Below, piece after piece: positions 1 to 5,738 of a stretch of 31,966 bases of DNA (the stretch's first letter is position 1; every line of letters starts with the position of its first letter). The notes beneath the pieces were generated by a model. The model had not been told where the DNA came from, did no database searches, and saw only the letters and a program-made list of their open reading frames with translations. A program made the translations under genes and the position numbers. Location: positions 1 through 31,966 of IMG/VR virus record IMGVR_UViG_3300035183_000660. The stretch is one strand, 5' to 3'. The DNA is from a virus.

Positions 1-232
1 AGCCAGGCTCGACCACGGCTTCGACCATGGCGGCCTTGATCTCGGCGATGGTCGGGAAGAACCGGGACGTGTCAATCAGCCGGTCGATGGCCAGGCAGAC
101 GGCTTCAACCGGGAGGGACGAGAGACGTTCGGCGTAGAGGACGACCGTCTCTTCCGGAATCTCGCGGTTAGGGAAGGCAAAGGCGAGTTCCCTGAGCTTG
201 GCGGCGATCTTTCGCTTGTTTCGTTCGTTCAC
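1..232 (-). CDS. Helicase loader-like replication protein (partial, C-terminus outside window)
   Basis: The reading frame starts at GTG (230-232), overlaps the stop of the upstream replication initiator by GTGA, and runs off the left edge after about 77 residues. The visible protein is helical and charged. It contains the segment LIDTSRFFPTIAEIKAA after a run of alternating charged and aliphatic residues. A short helical N-terminus followed by an 'FFPTIAEI' motif is typical of small phage proteins related to helicase loaders and the loader/inhibitor family (SPP1 G39P type), which sit beside DnaD/O-like initiators. The role of delivering a replicative helicase to an origin is inferred from this motif and the neighbour. 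The tight overlap suggests translational coupling. Confidence 0.6.
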   Translation of the reverse strand, partial: MNERNKRKIAAKLRELAFAFPNREIPEETVVLYAERLSSLPVEAVCLAIDRLIDTSRFFPTIAEIKAAMVEAVVEPG

Positions 233-1317
233 CGGACGTCCCCCTTTGTCTCGATGACGTCATCACCGCCGTCCAGGCCGAGCCGCTTCATGGCCCGCTC
301 GAAATTCGCCGCCGTCCGGGACGCGGGCGAGCCGTCCTGCCAGGGACGGAACGCGGAGTCATGGCTTGGACGGGACAGGCCACGCCCTAGGCGCTGGGTA
401 CGCTCGCTGGCCCGGCGCATCCAGTTGCGCCAGGCGGCCACCCAGTCCGTCTTGCGTTCGGTTTGCTTGGACAGGAAGTGGTCGCGGAACTTTTCGGTCT
501 CGTACTCGATCTCGTCCCTGGTCATCCCCAGCCTCGCCGCGAAGGCGATCATCTCCGGGGTCGCCGAGAAGGTGGCCGGGAGGGGGTGAGCCAGGACCTT
601 CCTTGGCCGGCTGACTGGGCTCTGGAGGACCAGGGTTTCGCTTCCGGGACCAGGGCCGCCAGCCTGAGAGGCCTCTCCCTGCTCCTGAGAAGTGACTGGC
701 TCAATGACGTGAGTTTCACCGAAATGGTTTTCCCCCACACCCCCTTTCCCACACCCTCTAAAAATAACCTCCTCGTTGTTAATAACATCTCTGTTAAGTA
801 CGTTATTAGTAGTATTACTAGTACTAGTACTATTACTATTCTTGACGTGCTCGCGTGCGTTACGCGTGCGCGTGATGCGAGCCTGGGGCTGCCCGTGGCT
901 GTCTTGGGCTTGAGGCCGTGGCTTGCCACCGGGATCATGGCGTGAATTGCTGGAAACTGCTGGGGTTTCTGGCTTTTCCTTGGCCCTGGCCAGCCGCTTG
1001 CGCTCCCTGTCGGCAAGGAGACGTCCAGTGTACTTGCCCCAGTTGTGAATCCGGACCGCCTCGCCATCACGGTCCAAAAATCCCACTGTTATCAGGGATT
1101 CCACCAGTTTCCCGGGGTTCCCATCCCACAGGCAAATGGAGGCAATCTCTTCCTCGCTGAGGGCAGAAAGATCGCCAGATTCCGCGTATTCGATGGCCCA
1201 GTACCAGAGCAAGTGCAGGTGGCCAATTGCCGCCGGGACGCTGATCTCAAGCGACCGGCAGAGCCGAAAAAGCTTGGGATGACGCGACAAACCGGTATGT
1301 GACTCAATCCACGCCAT
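229..1317 (-). CDS. Phage replication initiator / replisome organiser (O/DnaD-like)
   Basis: 362 residues. Residues 1-110 look like the winged-helix N-terminal domain of phage replisome organisers (starts MAWIESHTGLSRHPKLFRL, with an HNWGKYTGRL end). Residues 244-305 form a second helical domain with FRDHFLSKQTERKTDWVAAW, typical of the DnaT/DnaD-type C-terminal domain that contacts the helicase or ssDNA. Between them lies a low-complexity linker very rich in Asn, Ser and Thr (about 160-183), encoded by an AT-rich tract that may be the origin. The start is the ATG at 1315-1317, with GGAG seven bases upstream. Expected role: bind the phage origin and recruit the loader encoded immediately downstream. 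The domain match is recognition from memory; the exact family is uncertain. Confidence 0.75.
   Translation of the reverse strand: MAWIESHTGLSRHPKLFRLCRSLEISVPAAIGHLHLLWYWAIEYAESGDLSALSEEEIASICLWDGNPGKLVESLITVGFLDRDGEAVRIHNWGKYTGRLLADRERKRLARAKEKPETPAVSSNSRHDPGGKPRPQAQDSHGQPQARITRTRNAREHVKNSNSTSTSNTTNNVLNRDVINNEEVIFRGCGKGGVGENHFGETHVIEPVTSQEQGEASQAGGPGPGSETLVLQSPVSRPRKVLAHPLPATFSATPEMIAFAARLGMTRDEIEYETEKFRDHFLSKQTERKTDWVAAWRNWMRRASERTQRLGRGLSRPSHDSAFRPWQDGSPASRTAANFERAMKRLGLDGGDDVIETKGDVR
757..845. other. AT-rich island inside the initiator gene, candidate replication origin
   Basis: In an otherwise GC-rich region this ~90-bp tract is roughly two-thirds A+T. It contains a 14-bp perfect palindrome TAGTACTAGTACTA (819-832) and several TTATTA/TATTACTA runs. 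It is flanked on one side by two copies of CCCACACCC (about 735-757) and on the other by CGTGCG repeats (about 850-870). In lambdoid and many other phages the origin lies inside the initiator gene and encodes a low-complexity linker, exactly the arrangement seen here. Origin function is an inference. Confidence 0.45.
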
Positions 1318-1382
1318 CGCCGTCTCCGCTGTTCCTCGAAAATCTATGCAAATCTACTCATTGCCCCTGTGACGCGCTGTAG

Positions 1383-1454
1383 TGGCCTAGGAGCGACGTT
1401 TCAGGCTGCATAGTATGTTTCATCGTTTTCGCCCGTTTCGTCGCTCCTAGGCCA
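1383..1454. repeat. 16-bp perfect inverted repeat in the leader of the replication operon
   Basis: Arms TGGCCTAGGAGCGACG (1383-1398) and its exact reverse complement (1439-1454) are separated by 40 bp. Each arm contains the palindrome CCTAGG. They sit in the ~200-nt stretch between the candidate promoter at 1527-1554 and the initiator start at 1317, so the transcript could fold here. Two smaller hairpins lie just upstream: a 6-bp stem GGCCCT/AGGGCC (1460-1474) and GGTGG/CCACC (1484-1497). The gap 1318-1550 holds no gene that I can see. The repeat could be an RNA leader structure or a protein-binding site with two half-sites. Confidence 0.7.
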
Positions 1455-1526
1455 TTCTAGGCCCTCACAGGGCCATCTCCGTGGGTGGCCAGCCACCAGC
1501 CTTCGCCTCCCCTGGCCAGCGCCAGG

Positions 1527-1554
1527 ATCATGGCACGGTCTCGGTAATTGTCAA
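1527..1554 (-). promoter_or_regulatory. Candidate sigma70-type promoter for the replication operon
   Basis: On the minus strand a perfect TTGACA -35 box (1549-1554) is followed after 16 bp by CATGAT (1527-1532). The -35 box begins 2 bp downstream of the first GTCCGCGGAC palindrome, so proteins bound to that array would lie directly against RNA polymerase. Transcription would enter the initiator gene after a structured ~200-nt leader. The -10 match is only 4 of 6. Confidence 0.5.
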
Positions 1555-1802
1555 ATGTCCGCGGACTGTCCGCGGACAGTCCGCGGACTGTCCGCGGACT
1601 GTCCGCGGACACGATCGCGATTTGTCAATCCCGTGAGCATGGCGTCTCCGAGATTCCGTTGATCCTTCAAGGAATTCTGGGAATCCGCGAGGTCACCAGC
1701 TAGGCGTCCATTCACCGTGCCTGGTGGTGTACGTACACTGTGTATGTACACTGTGTACGTACACCCTGCTGTGGGCGTCCCGTGTTCCCGTGTCCATGCC
1801 AT
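1551..1802 (-). CDS. Possible small protein spanning both palindrome arrays (doubtful)
   Basis: An 83-codon open frame starts at ATG 1800-1802 with GAGG eight bases upstream, 30 bp after the stop of the preceding gene. Its start and strand fit the operon. However, its N-terminal part (TYTVYIHSVRT) and C-terminal part (RGQSADSPRTV repeated) are translations of the two palindrome arrays, and the rest shows no recognisable motif. The amino-acid repeat of 11 residues simply reflects the 11-bp DNA period. It may be a real repeat protein, or a frame kept open by chance through regulatory DNA. I favour the second reading slightly. Confidence 0.3.
   Translation of the reverse strand: MAWTREHGTPTAGCTYTVYIHSVRTPPGTVNGRLAGDLADSQNSLKDQRNLGDAMLTGLTNRDRVRGQSADSPRTVRGQSADI
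1557..1610. repeat. Array of five GTCCGCGGAC palindromes at 11-bp spacing
   Basis: Five exact copies of the 10-bp perfect palindrome GTCCGCGGAC lie at 1557-1566, 1568-1577, 1579-1588, 1590-1599 and 1601-1610, each separated by one base (T, A, T, T). The 11-bp period is close to one helical turn, so all sites face the same side of the DNA, as expected for cooperative binding by a small dimeric regulator or for replication iterons. The array ends 2 bp from a TTGACA -35 box. Confidence 0.9.
1727..1764. repeat. Array of three GTGTAYGTACAC palindromes at 13-bp spacing
   Basis: Copies at 1727-1738 (GTGTACGTACAC, perfect), 1740-1751 (GTGTATGTACAC, one mismatch) and 1753-1764 (perfect), each separated by a single T. 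The sequence is unrelated to the GTCCGCGGAC array 117 bp away, which suggests a second DNA-binding protein. Ribbon-helix-helix or small HTH proteins bind this sort of close-packed short palindrome; the actual binder is not known. Confidence 0.85.
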
Positions 1803-1831
1803 GACCGGTGCCTCGTGGCTCCCGGATAGCC

Positions 1832-2155
1832 TCAGGCATCTCGCCTGCCCATCACCGGCGCAAGCGCTGCTTCGAGCGCTGCCCGCTCATCCGGCGTCAC
1901 CTCACCGAAGCGCGCCAGGTCACAGGCAATGTCGGCAACGTACGCCGCCTCCCGCCACCGCTCGCCAAGGAACATCAGCTCCGATGCACTGACGCCATTC
2001 CGCAGGCGCGGATCGCGCAGGCGTTCAATCACCCGCCGGTAGGCGGCCAGGGTCTCCTCACATGCTTCCCGAAGGAGCATCACCGTGGCCAGCAAGACGT
2101 CTGGCGTGCTGGCATGGGCCGCAACATCACCGGCTCCTTGCCCTGGTGTTGCCAT
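1832..2155 (-). CDS. Hypothetical helical protein
   Basis: 107 residues from ATG 2153-2155, with a clear GGAGG about seven bases upstream. The protein is almost entirely predicted helix, with a long stretch of alternating Leu/Ala and charged residues (LLREACEETLAAYRRVIERL, then WREAAYVADIACDLARF). No catalytic motif, signal or membrane segment is visible. It lies between an unknown 103-residue protein and the palindrome-array region, in the same direction as the replication genes, so it is probably an early accessory protein. It may be one of the candidates for binding the nearby arrays, but there is no sequence evidence for DNA binding. Confidence 0.7.
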   Translation of the reverse strand: MATPGQGAGDVAAHASTPDVLLATVMLLREACEETLAAYRRVIERLRDPRLRNGVSASELMFLGERWREAAYVADIACDLARFGEVTPDERAALEAALAPVMGRRDA

Positions 2156-2215
2156 GTCCGCCCTCCAAAAATGGCGGGTGCACCAGCACCCGCCAGCTCC
2201 ATGGCTATCTTGACG

Positions 2216-2527
2216 CTACGCGATCTCAAGCGCCTCGTACTCGCGTGCACAGGCAGGATGCGGCTCGTACCCATTAGTCACCAGCCACGCTGCCGCAACG
2301 TCGTTCGTGACCTCGGTCCAGGATTCGCGGTCTCCCTGCCACTGCGACCACCGGTGAAGAATCCACTTCCCGCCAGCGGTCCGGTAGAGGACTTCGTGAT
2401 GCCACTGGGAACCAGTCGCCTTGCTGATCCTGTTGCGCCCGTCCCAGTAGGTGTCCTCGTCAAACCGCTCGGCCTTGTCAATGTCAAACCAGCGTCCACT
2501 TCCGTCGGTCAACACTATCCGGTTCAT
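2216..2527 (-). CDS. Hypothetical small Trp-rich protein
   Basis: 103 residues. I place the start at ATG 2525-2527 because AAAGGAGCGAGGAACG lies just upstream; an in-frame ATG at 2629 has no such site. The protein opens MNRIVLTDGSGRWFDIDKA and continues with a beta-rich, tryptophan-rich core (GSQWHHEVLYRT, GKWILHRWSQWQG) and ends with a helix AAAWLVTNGYEPH. I recognise this general pattern from small uncharacterised proteins on phages and mobile elements but know no function. It is a likely single-domain cytoplasmic early protein. Confidence 0.75.
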   Translation of the reverse strand: MNRIVLTDGSGRWFDIDKAERFDEDTYWDGRNRISKATGSQWHHEVLYRTAGGKWILHRWSQWQGDRESWTEVTNDVAAAWLVTNGYEPHPACAREYEALEIA

Positions 2528-2557
2528 CGTTCGTTCCTCGCTCCTTTGATCCTCCCG

Positions 2558-2589
2558 TGATCCATGGCCCGTGAGGATGATCCATGGCC
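2558..2589. repeat. Two direct copies of TGATCCATGGCC in the leader of the 2216-2527 gene
   Basis: Exact 12-bp copies at 2558-2569 and 2578-2589, 20 bp apart (two helical turns), each containing the palindrome CCATGG. They lie 30-60 bp upstream of the gene starting at 2527, within the 2528-2737 gap. The rest of that gap holds no supported gene and no strong promoter match apart from the palindrome at 2716-2742. Confidence 0.55.
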
Positions 2590-2715
2590 GCGGTGCATCA
2601 TCACTCAGGGCCAGGCTGGAGGCATTCATCGTCTCAGTGTTCTTGTCTGTTATGCATGCGTCCTACCGCGCCGGGCATCACCCCCTCTCTTCGCGGCCAT
2701 CATCACCAGCTCATG

Positions 2716-2742
2716 CATAACGACAGTTGAACTGTCGTTATG
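2716..2742. promoter_or_regulatory. 27-bp perfect palindrome, operator or hairpin at a stop codon
   Basis: CATAACGACAGTT (2716-2728), a single central G (2729), and the exact reverse complement (2730-2742). The right arm contains the TAA stop of the gene 2738-3100 (2738-2740). As RNA it would form a 12-bp hairpin without a following U-run, so it is a poor intrinsic terminator. As DNA it has the look of a high-affinity dimer operator, placed before the gene starting at 2527. Confidence 0.7.
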
Positions 2743-3100
2743 ACTCGGAAATGATCAGCGCGGCGTAGTAGGAGGTGCCGTCAGGGGTGAGCACATGCTG
2801 GAAGTGTGCCACCCTCGCGTTCGGCTCCTTCTCCAGCGCCTCGTTGACCTCGGCGATAAAGTTGTGCGGGCTCGCGCTTTCCAACAGTATGGCGCGTGAC
2901 GTGGTTCCGCTCACACCAGCGCTCAAAGGTACCGGCGAGGTGCGCTCAGCGATCCTGGCAGCATCCCCGTACATGGGGTTGATCCTCGCTGACATGGCCA
3001 TCACCGCGCTGTAGAGCGCCTCCACGCGCTCCGAGAGGTCGGCGATCCCGTTGTACATCGCGGCCACGCGGTCCATCAGTATGTTCCACTGCTCATTCAT
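2738..3100 (-). CDS. Hypothetical protein with N-terminal coiled coil and a small C-terminal alpha/beta domain
   Basis: 120 residues from ATG 3098-3100, with GAAAGGAAGG just upstream. Residues 1-45 form a helix with heptad-like spacing (MNEQWNILMDRVAAMYNGIA, SERVEALYSAVMAMSARI). The C-terminal ~50 residues (ILLESASPHNFIAEVNEALE, VAHFQHVLTPDGTSYYAALII) form a beta-alpha-beta-beta pattern resembling small Cse60-like domains in phages and Firmicutes; this resemblance is weak. The stop codon lies inside a 27-bp palindrome. Function unknown. Confidence 0.7.
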   Translation of the reverse strand: MNEQWNILMDRVAAMYNGIADLSERVEALYSAVMAMSARINPMYGDAARIAERTSPVPLSAGVSGTTSRAILLESASPHNFIAEVNEALEKEPNARVAHFQHVLTPDGTSYYAALIISES

Positions 3101-3190
3101 GGTTCCTTCCTTTCACGCCCGCGCTCACCGGTACCGATGAGGTGCTATCAGCGATCCGGTGCAGTGCCTGGTTGCCGATCCCCTGGTGTT
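3101..3190 (-). pseudogene. Remnant of a partial duplication of the 2738-3100 gene
   Basis: In one minus-strand frame this spacer reads LHRIADSTSSVPVSAGVKG, which matches the neighbouring gene's ARIAERTSPVPLSAGVSG at most positions. At DNA level, 3121-3163 and 2920-2961 share most bases (GGTACCG.. GAGGTGC..TCAGCGATCC). The frame lacks a start and runs into the next gene's ATG. I read it as a decayed tandem duplicate; the alternative is that it is the tail of an alternative reading frame of the 3191-3490 gene. Confidence 0.45.
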
Positions 3191-3490
3191 TTAGATGACC
3201 CCCCAGCCGTCGTTGCCCCAGCGGTTTGTCTGTTCTGTCTCCAGGACGACGACGTGCCCTCGCGGGTCCCCCTGGAATCGTGCCTTGAGGCCGTATTTTG
3301 CCAGCAGGCCAGTGATTTTTTGCTTGGACGCTCCGTACTTGCGCTGCTCTTGTTCTGTCAATTCGCGGGTGCAGTACGTTTCGGCCAGTGCTCTGATTTT
3401 CCTGGCATGCCAGGTGAAGCTGCGAATCTCGCTGTCCTGCATGCCAGCGTGTCCTAGGATATCCGCGGTTCCTGGTTCTATTCTTGCCAC
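3191..3490 (-). CDS. Hypothetical basic protein
   Basis: 99 residues. I choose GTG 3488-3490 as start because a full AAGGAGG lies six bases upstream; an ATG 19 codons further up (3547) would place the start before that site. A TTGACA/TACAAT promoter lies about 110 bp upstream. The sequence has a helical N-terminal half (WHARKIRALAETYCTRELTE), a KQKITGLLAKYGL helix and a beta-rich basic C-terminus (KARFQGDPRGHVVVLE). The alternation of basic helix and strand would suit nucleic-acid binding, but no named family is recognised. Confidence 0.7.
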   Translation of the reverse strand: MARIEPGTADILGHAGMQDSEIRSFTWHARKIRALAETYCTRELTEQEQRKYGASKQKITGLLAKYGLKARFQGDPRGHVVVLETEQTNRWGNDGWGVI

Positions 3491-3595
3491 GTTATGCCTC
3501 CTTGTTCTCCCAGAGACCGGTGATCTCGCTGCCCGCCGCGGTGACACGTTCTCCGCTGCTCATGCGTGGCACCTTCATGTTATCGTGCAGGAGGT

Positions 3596-3625
3596 ATTGT
3601 ACTACAGCGTAGCGACTTTTGTCAA
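3596..3625 (-). promoter_or_regulatory. Strong sigma70-type promoter
   Basis: Minus-strand TTGACA (3620-3625), 18-bp spacer, TACAAT (3596-3601). Both boxes are excellent matches. The -35 overlaps the stop region of the gene at 3622-3876, and the promoter faces the genes 3191-3490 and beyond, so it would give the early genes a transcript independent of the recombination genes upstream. Confidence 0.75.
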
Positions 3626-3876
3626 GCATCTGCGGCGATAAGCCGCTCTTCGACAGCCCCGCATGATAGGCAGAAAATGACCATGAACCGCTCGCGTGTC
3701 TTCAGGTCCTCAAAGGCCTGCGCGGTCTTGTTGACCTGCAAGCAGGTGTTGCACGGCTCGCGGATGGCCTTCTCTCTCGCTTCCTTCGCCGGCGTCCCGT
3801 AGACAGGATTAGCGCCGCCCCGGATCAAGTCGGACATCAGCGCCATGATGTGCTCGACAAGCCCGCCAGTCTCCAT
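3622..3876 (-). CDS. Small zinc-ribbon protein
   Basis: 84 residues from ATG 3874-3876, three bases after the stop of the intein-bearing gene, with AAGGGAAG upstream. Two CxxC knuckles are present: C42-x2-C45 (PCNTC) and C69-x2-C72 (FCLSC), 23 residues apart, which would make a treble-clef or zinc-ribbon fold. An N-terminal helix (METGGLVEHIMALMSDLIRG) precedes it. Such small zinc proteins in phage early regions often bind DNA or RNA polymerase, but nothing here identifies the partner. Confidence 0.7.
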   Translation of the reverse strand: METGGLVEHIMALMSDLIRGGANPVYGTPAKEAREKAIREPCNTCLQVNKTAQAFEDLKTRERFMVIFCLSCGAVEERLIAADA

Positions 3877-3878
3877 GG

Positions 3879-5732
3879 TTACTTCCCTTCGCTGTTGATG
3901 AACCGCTCCATGCTCCTGGATACGGCCCGGTCAATCTCATCGTTGAACACGCCAGCCTCGGCCACGATCTCGGCCGTCAGGTCAATGATGTCCGGTGTGG
4001 GGGCGTCCTCAATGATGCCAATCACCGCCGACATGTGCTTGCCGAGCGCGGCCTTCCGCACCAGTGCAGCGAATCCCTCGATGTCCTTGTTCCGGAGCAG
4101 TCCCAGCGCCTTCGTCTTGATCGCCTCGTCAGCAGCCCCACGCCGCGGCGTCAGGTCGCTCGCATCACCGCCTTGCCGGAGACGGTCAATCGCCTTGCTG
4201 GCCTCGGCCTTCGTCATGGTGCTGAAATCGTAGTCGTCCGGATCGTGTCCCTTCCGCTTCAAAAGGTCACGCAGGTAATTGATCTGCCCCTGCGTCGCGG
4301 CGTCGCCCTGCTGGCGCGGTGCCGCCTGCGCCCGTTCCTCCTGCTGATGTACCACCCGCACTGGCCGTTCAACCGGGCTGTCAACCGGTGCCTGGTACTC
4401 AGTCTCGCCTCCCCACTCGTGACCAGAGAATTGCGTGCCGAAGCCAAGCGCTGCGAGCGCCCGCCCCAGCGCCCGCGTGTTCCCGGTGATGTAGGCAGCA
4501 TCATCGGACATCGCCACGAAGGTCCCGTACTCCGTCTGCGGGCACCACACCTTTGCCTCAACGGACTCGATCGCCTTCAGGTGGCGCGTCGTCACCCGGC
4601 TCTTTCCCAGCACCAATGCCTGGCGTGTGCCAGAGATCATGCGGGGATGCACCGAGTGTCCCGTGAGCACCGCGAGCATCATCCACGTGTACCTGGCAAT
4701 CTCCAGACGGTTCGTCATCACGACTGATGATGATGACGAGTAGTACTTCGCCATCTCAAGCATCATCACGAAACGCGCTTCCGGCGATAACCGCGCAGGG
4801 AGCGACAGGAAGTCCTCTGGTTTCTTGATGCCAGCGTGGTCAAGGAGCCTGCGCACAAGCTTTGTGGGCACGAGAAACACGGCCTGTTTCCCAGCGGGAA
4901 TCACAACCCGCTTGGTCCCTGACGGGCCGGCAATCTCCCGTGGCTTCGTCGCCAGCGTGCTCCTGCTGACCACATGGGCAAACGACCGGGGGATGGTGAG
5001 AAGATCAGCGCGCCGGCTTGAGACGCGCATGACGAACGGCCCATCAAGACTGGCGGCCAGATTGGACCGGCCCAGCAAGAGCCCGAGCAGCGCGGCCTCA
5101 TCACTGGTCATGTCAATAATGTCCGTGTTGCCCTGATCATCATGCGGTGCAGCCAGGACAAGATTCTTGTTCCTGGCGATGTTCATGAACGGCTTCAATT
5201 CACGCCTGGGACATGCAGGATCGCACGACTCCACGACCCAGGAATGGTCCGGAGTGCACGCCATGTCAATCCCGGCCGCGGTGAACCGTTTGACAGGAGC
5301 GTTGTTGTAGACAACAACGCGCTGGAGCGGCGCCCAGACGGTCTTGTTGCTGTTCATGTCGTAGACGAGAATGTCTTCCCCTGGCTGGAGCTCGTGGTAA
5401 GACCGGGGTCCCGTCTTGGTAACGGCCTTGACGTTGACCGGCACGCACTCGGCCTTCTCGATGTAGTCGGTGAAATCCGAGGCGGTCTCCGAGCCCCACC
5501 CGGTAGCTGACGCGCCGTTGGGCAGGGTCACCTTGGCAGAGAAGATGGCGCGCGGCGATTCCTTGCCGCCCATCGCCTTGCCTGGACCGGCGTCAAGGTG
5601 TTCCAGGTTGGTCTCGATGATGGCATCAGGATACTCGGTCCGCAGCCAGAGGAGACGGTATTTCGTCTCCAGATAGTCCTTGCCGCTAATTTGCGTGATA
5701 TAGAGTGTTGGGTCGAACTTGCTCTCACCCAT
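3879..5732 (-). CDS. Rad52-like ssDNA-annealing protein interrupted by an intein
   Basis: 617 residues from ATG 5730-5732, with AAAAGGAGT upstream. Residues 96-418 are an intein. Joining 1-95 to 419-617 gives a 294-residue mature protein. The joined sequence reads SDFTDYIEKAE|TRALGRALAALG, a conserved helix seen in phage annealing proteins of the Rad52 superfamily (compare the DUF1071/Sak3 pattern of W..L...YPDA followed by an A-G-L helix). The N-terminal part fits: KYRLLWLRTEYPDAIIET. The C-terminal part has TQGQINYLRDLLKRKGHD...MTKAEASKAIDRL, a small helical module frequent in phage recombination and replication proteins. Expected role: annealing of single-stranded phage DNA during replication or recombination. 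Family assignment is moderate; intein assignment is strong. Confidence 0.75.
   Translation of the reverse strand: MGESKFDPTLYITQISGKDYLETKYRLLWLRTEYPDAIIETNLEHLDAGPGKAMGGKESPRAIFSAKVTLPNGASATGWGSETASDFTDYIEKAECVPVNVKAVTKTGPRSYHELQPGEDILVYDMNSNKTVWAPLQRVVVYNNAPVKRFTAAGIDMACTPDHSWVVESCDPACPRRELKPFMNIARNKNLVLAAPHDDQGNTDIIDMTSDEAALLGLLLGRSNLAASLDGPFVMRVSSRRADLLTIPRSFAHVVSRSTLATKPREIAGPSGTKRVVIPAGKQAVFLVPTKLVRRLLDHAGIKKPEDFLSLPARLSPEARFVMMLEMAKYYSSSSSVVMTNRLEIARYTWMMLAVLTGHSVHPRMISGTRQALVLGKSRVTTRHLKAIESVEAKVWCPQTEYGTFVAMSDDAAYITGNTRALGRALAALGFGTQFSGHEWGGETEYQAPVDSPVERPVRVVHQQEERAQAAPRQQGDAATQGQINYLRDLLKRKGHDPDDYDFSTMTKAEASKAIDRLRQGGDASDLTPRRGAADEAIKTKALGLLRNKDIEGFAALVRKAALGKHMSAVIGIIEDAPTPDIIDLTAEIVAEAGVFNDEIDRAVSRSMERFINSEGK
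4479..5447 (-). other. Intein (323 residues) with class 3-type Trp/Cys/Thr signature
   Basis: The insert begins with Cys96 and ends with Asn418, followed by Thr419. Block A: CVPVNV...GEDILVYD. Block B: GIDMACTPDHSWVVES with T160, H163 and W165. Block F: VWCPQTEYGTFVA with C397. Block G: AAYITGN with T416, G417 and N418. W at B:12, C at F:4 and T at G:5 is the diagnostic triplet of class 3 inteins, which splice through the block F Cys. Unusually, residue 1 is Cys, and the penultimate residue is Gly rather than His. The middle (about 205-360) resembles a LAGLIDADG endonuclease with lost acidic residues. Confidence 0.88.
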
Positions 5733-5738
5733 GTTTCA

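Noticed and set aside
1557-1610. Short repeat array as a CRISPR
   Set aside because: Units are 10 bp with one-base separations; there is no room for spacers and no cas gene in the window.
1622-1627. Second TTGACA near the palindrome array as a promoter
   Set aside because: The spacer and -10 position fall in GC-only palindromes with no AT-rich hexamer at 15-19 bp.
3850-5676. Several plus-strand frames opposite the intein gene
   Set aside because: All are shadows of the minus-strand gene, whose extein and intein motifs are unambiguous.
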